From positions 1 to 5,454 of the forward strand of contig JBBTET010000065.1 in assembly GCA_038042195.1 (NCBI GenBank): a DNA stretch of 5,454 nucleotides. The letters are read 5' to 3'. A model generated the notes under the pieces. It searched no databases, was not told the origin of the DNA, and saw only the letters and a list, made by a program, of their open reading frames with translations. The number at the start of each line of letters is the position of its first letter. Position 1 is the stretch's first letter. Both the position numbers and the translations under genes were made by a program. This DNA comes from JACRIM01 sp038042195. Lineage in GTDB: Bacteria > Planctomycetota > Phycisphaerae > UBA1845 > UTPLA1. Positions 4,898-5,454 of the stretch are shown here, piece by piece.

Positions 4898-5454
4898 TTA
4901 GGTTCCACTCGCGGGGGCAGGGTCCGTCGTCATCACGGCCCTGCCCTCATTCATGTTGCTCCATACCGCGCGGCGGGGGCCGTCCTCGGAGGGGAGGCGG
5001 CCCTCGCATTTTTCTTGCGCGGGAGGGAATTGGCAATTTTTCATTGGGAATTGAGAAAAGGGTTGCGTGGTGGGGGTGTTGGCGGGCGTGCCTGAGGCCA
5101 CGGTTGCGTTTGAGTGATTCGCCAAGCGGCGCGTCTGTGGGGGGTGTTTCCGATGGTCGCCCGCCAAACGGCGGGCCGGGGTGGTGACGTTTGTGGGGTT
5201 TTGTCGCGAAGAGGCAAGCGTGGTTGGGGCGCGTCGCGACGTGGAATGGGCGGTGAGGTCGCAGTCGGAGGTGATGGGGAAGTCTTTCTCAAAGCCATCG
5301 GGGATTTCGAGGCCGTAGATGTCTCGGATGGCGGGGCGGAGTTGGGCCATGAACTCATCGTGGTTGAAGGGTTTTTTGACGGTGTTCTTTTTGTCGGTGG
5401 CGGCGCGGAGGGATTCGATTTTGGCGTCGGCGAGTCGGGTGGCAGCGCGGGCTC
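4898..5454 (-). CDS. Conserved-looking hypothetical protein, C-terminal part (runs off the right edge)
   Basis: The minus-strand frame is open from the window edge to a TAA at 4898-4900, so the start lies outside the window. The first 70 or so visible codons (5454 to about 5240) look truly coding. Nearly all codons end in C or G, and the protein reads as a charged helix (LADAKIESLRAATDKKN) followed by a compact segment with AQLRPAIRDIYGLEIPDGF. After that the C-ending bias fades, and the sequence becomes Pro/Thr/Ser/Arg-rich and patternless while crossing palindromes and the plus-strand terminators. The true ancestral stop was probably nearer 5240, with the tail added by loss of a stop or by a frameshift. 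I do not recognise the family. It converges on the plus-strand operon, with a single base between the two stop codons if the whole frame is used. An internal ATG at 5350 is unlikely to be the start because coding signal continues upstream of it. Confidence 0.5.
   Translation of the reverse strand, partial: ARAATRLADAKIESLRAATDKKNTVKKPFNHDEFMAQLRPAIRDIYGLEIPDGFEKDFPITSDCDLTAHSTSRRAPTTLASSRQNPTNVTTPARRLAGDHRKHPPQTRRLANHSNATVASGTPANTPTTQPFSQFPMKNCQFPPAQEKCEGRLPSEDGPRRAVWSNMNEGRAVMTTDPAPASGT
4915..4946 (+). terminator. GC-rich hairpin after the operon (possible terminator)
   Basis: GGGCAGGG (4915-4922) pairs with CCCTGCCC (4939-4946). After a one-base bulge, CCGT pairs with ACGG around a 7-base loop. 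It begins 18 bases after the stop codon at 4894-4896. The bases after it (TCATTCATGTT) are only mildly T-rich, so it may act as a weak terminator or as a 3'-end stabiliser upstream of the stronger hairpin that follows. Confidence 0.5.
4973..5016 (+). terminator. Intrinsic (Rho-independent) terminator of the pseudopilin/secreted-protein operon
   Basis: A long GC-rich stem pairs 4973-4982 with 4998-5007 (including GGGCCG/CGGCCC). After a bulged T it continues as CCTC (4984-4987) with GAGG (4994-4997), closing a 6-base loop. The stem is followed at once by ATTTTTCTT. The stem plus T-tract in plus orientation, downstream of the large gene, fits an intrinsic terminator well. Confidence 0.75.
5025..5053. 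repeat. Short direct repeat GGGAATTG
   Basis: GGGAATTG occurs at 5025-5032 and 5046-5053 and flanks an AT-rich patch (CAATTTTTCATT) in otherwise GC-rich DNA. The drop in GC content and loss of codon bias suggest intergenic DNA even though a minus-strand frame is open across it. No function is evident. Confidence 0.3.
5120..5131. repeat. Short palindrome, copy 1 (CGCCAAGCGGCG)
   Basis: CGCC (5120-5123) and GGCG (5128-5131) flank the 4-base loop AAGC. It shares the core GCCAARCGGCG with a larger palindrome 42 bases downstream, so the two look like diverged copies of one small repeat. Confidence 0.4.
5159..5176. repeat. Short palindrome, copy 2 (GCCCGCC-AAAC-GGCGGGC)
   Basis: A perfect 7-bp stem (5159-5165 with 5170-5176) closes the 4-base loop AAAC. 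It shares the core GCCAARCGGCG with the palindrome at 5120-5131. A pair of small GC-rich palindromes in likely intergenic DNA resembles REP-type elements, but two copies in one window are not enough to claim a family. Confidence 0.45.

Overview
The window looks like chromosomal DNA of a planctomycete (Planctomycetota, probably a Phycisphaerae-like lineage). This is inferred from protein style: a pseudopilin-like protein with the FTLIELL signature, followed directly by a very large secreted protein. That second protein has Cys-rich GACC modules, a PstS-like substrate-binding fold and a C-terminal run of dockerin/EF-hand type calcium loops. No rRNA, tRNA, mobile element or CRISPR was seen.

Layout. 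Positions 1-519 hold no convincing gene. They contain a nested inverted repeat (99-188) and, just before the first gene, two stem-loops (424-457, 463-484). Positions 520-1545 (+) encode a 341-residue prepilin-type protein. After a short gap with no terminator and a strong GGAGG ribosome site, 1585-4896 (+) encode a 1103-residue exported protein. Two GC-rich hairpins follow its stop codon; the second has a T-tract and is a good intrinsic terminator. An open frame on the minus strand enters from the right edge and runs to a stop at 4898. Its first 70 or so codons look like real coding sequence, but the rest looks like read-through of intergenic DNA that contains short palindromes.

How the genes may work together. 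The two plus-strand genes are probably co-transcribed. The first product should be an inner-membrane pseudopilin or a related processed prepilin. The second should be exported by Sec, folded with several disulfides, and stabilised by calcium outside the cytoplasm. Its central part carries the four short elements that line the oxyanion site in PstS-type phosphate-binding proteins. The main idea worth testing is that this is an extracytoplasmic anion-binding (perhaps phosphate-binding) protein built into a calcium-loop scaffold and paired with a dedicated pseudopilin. The domain reading comes from motif recognition only; no database search could be run.
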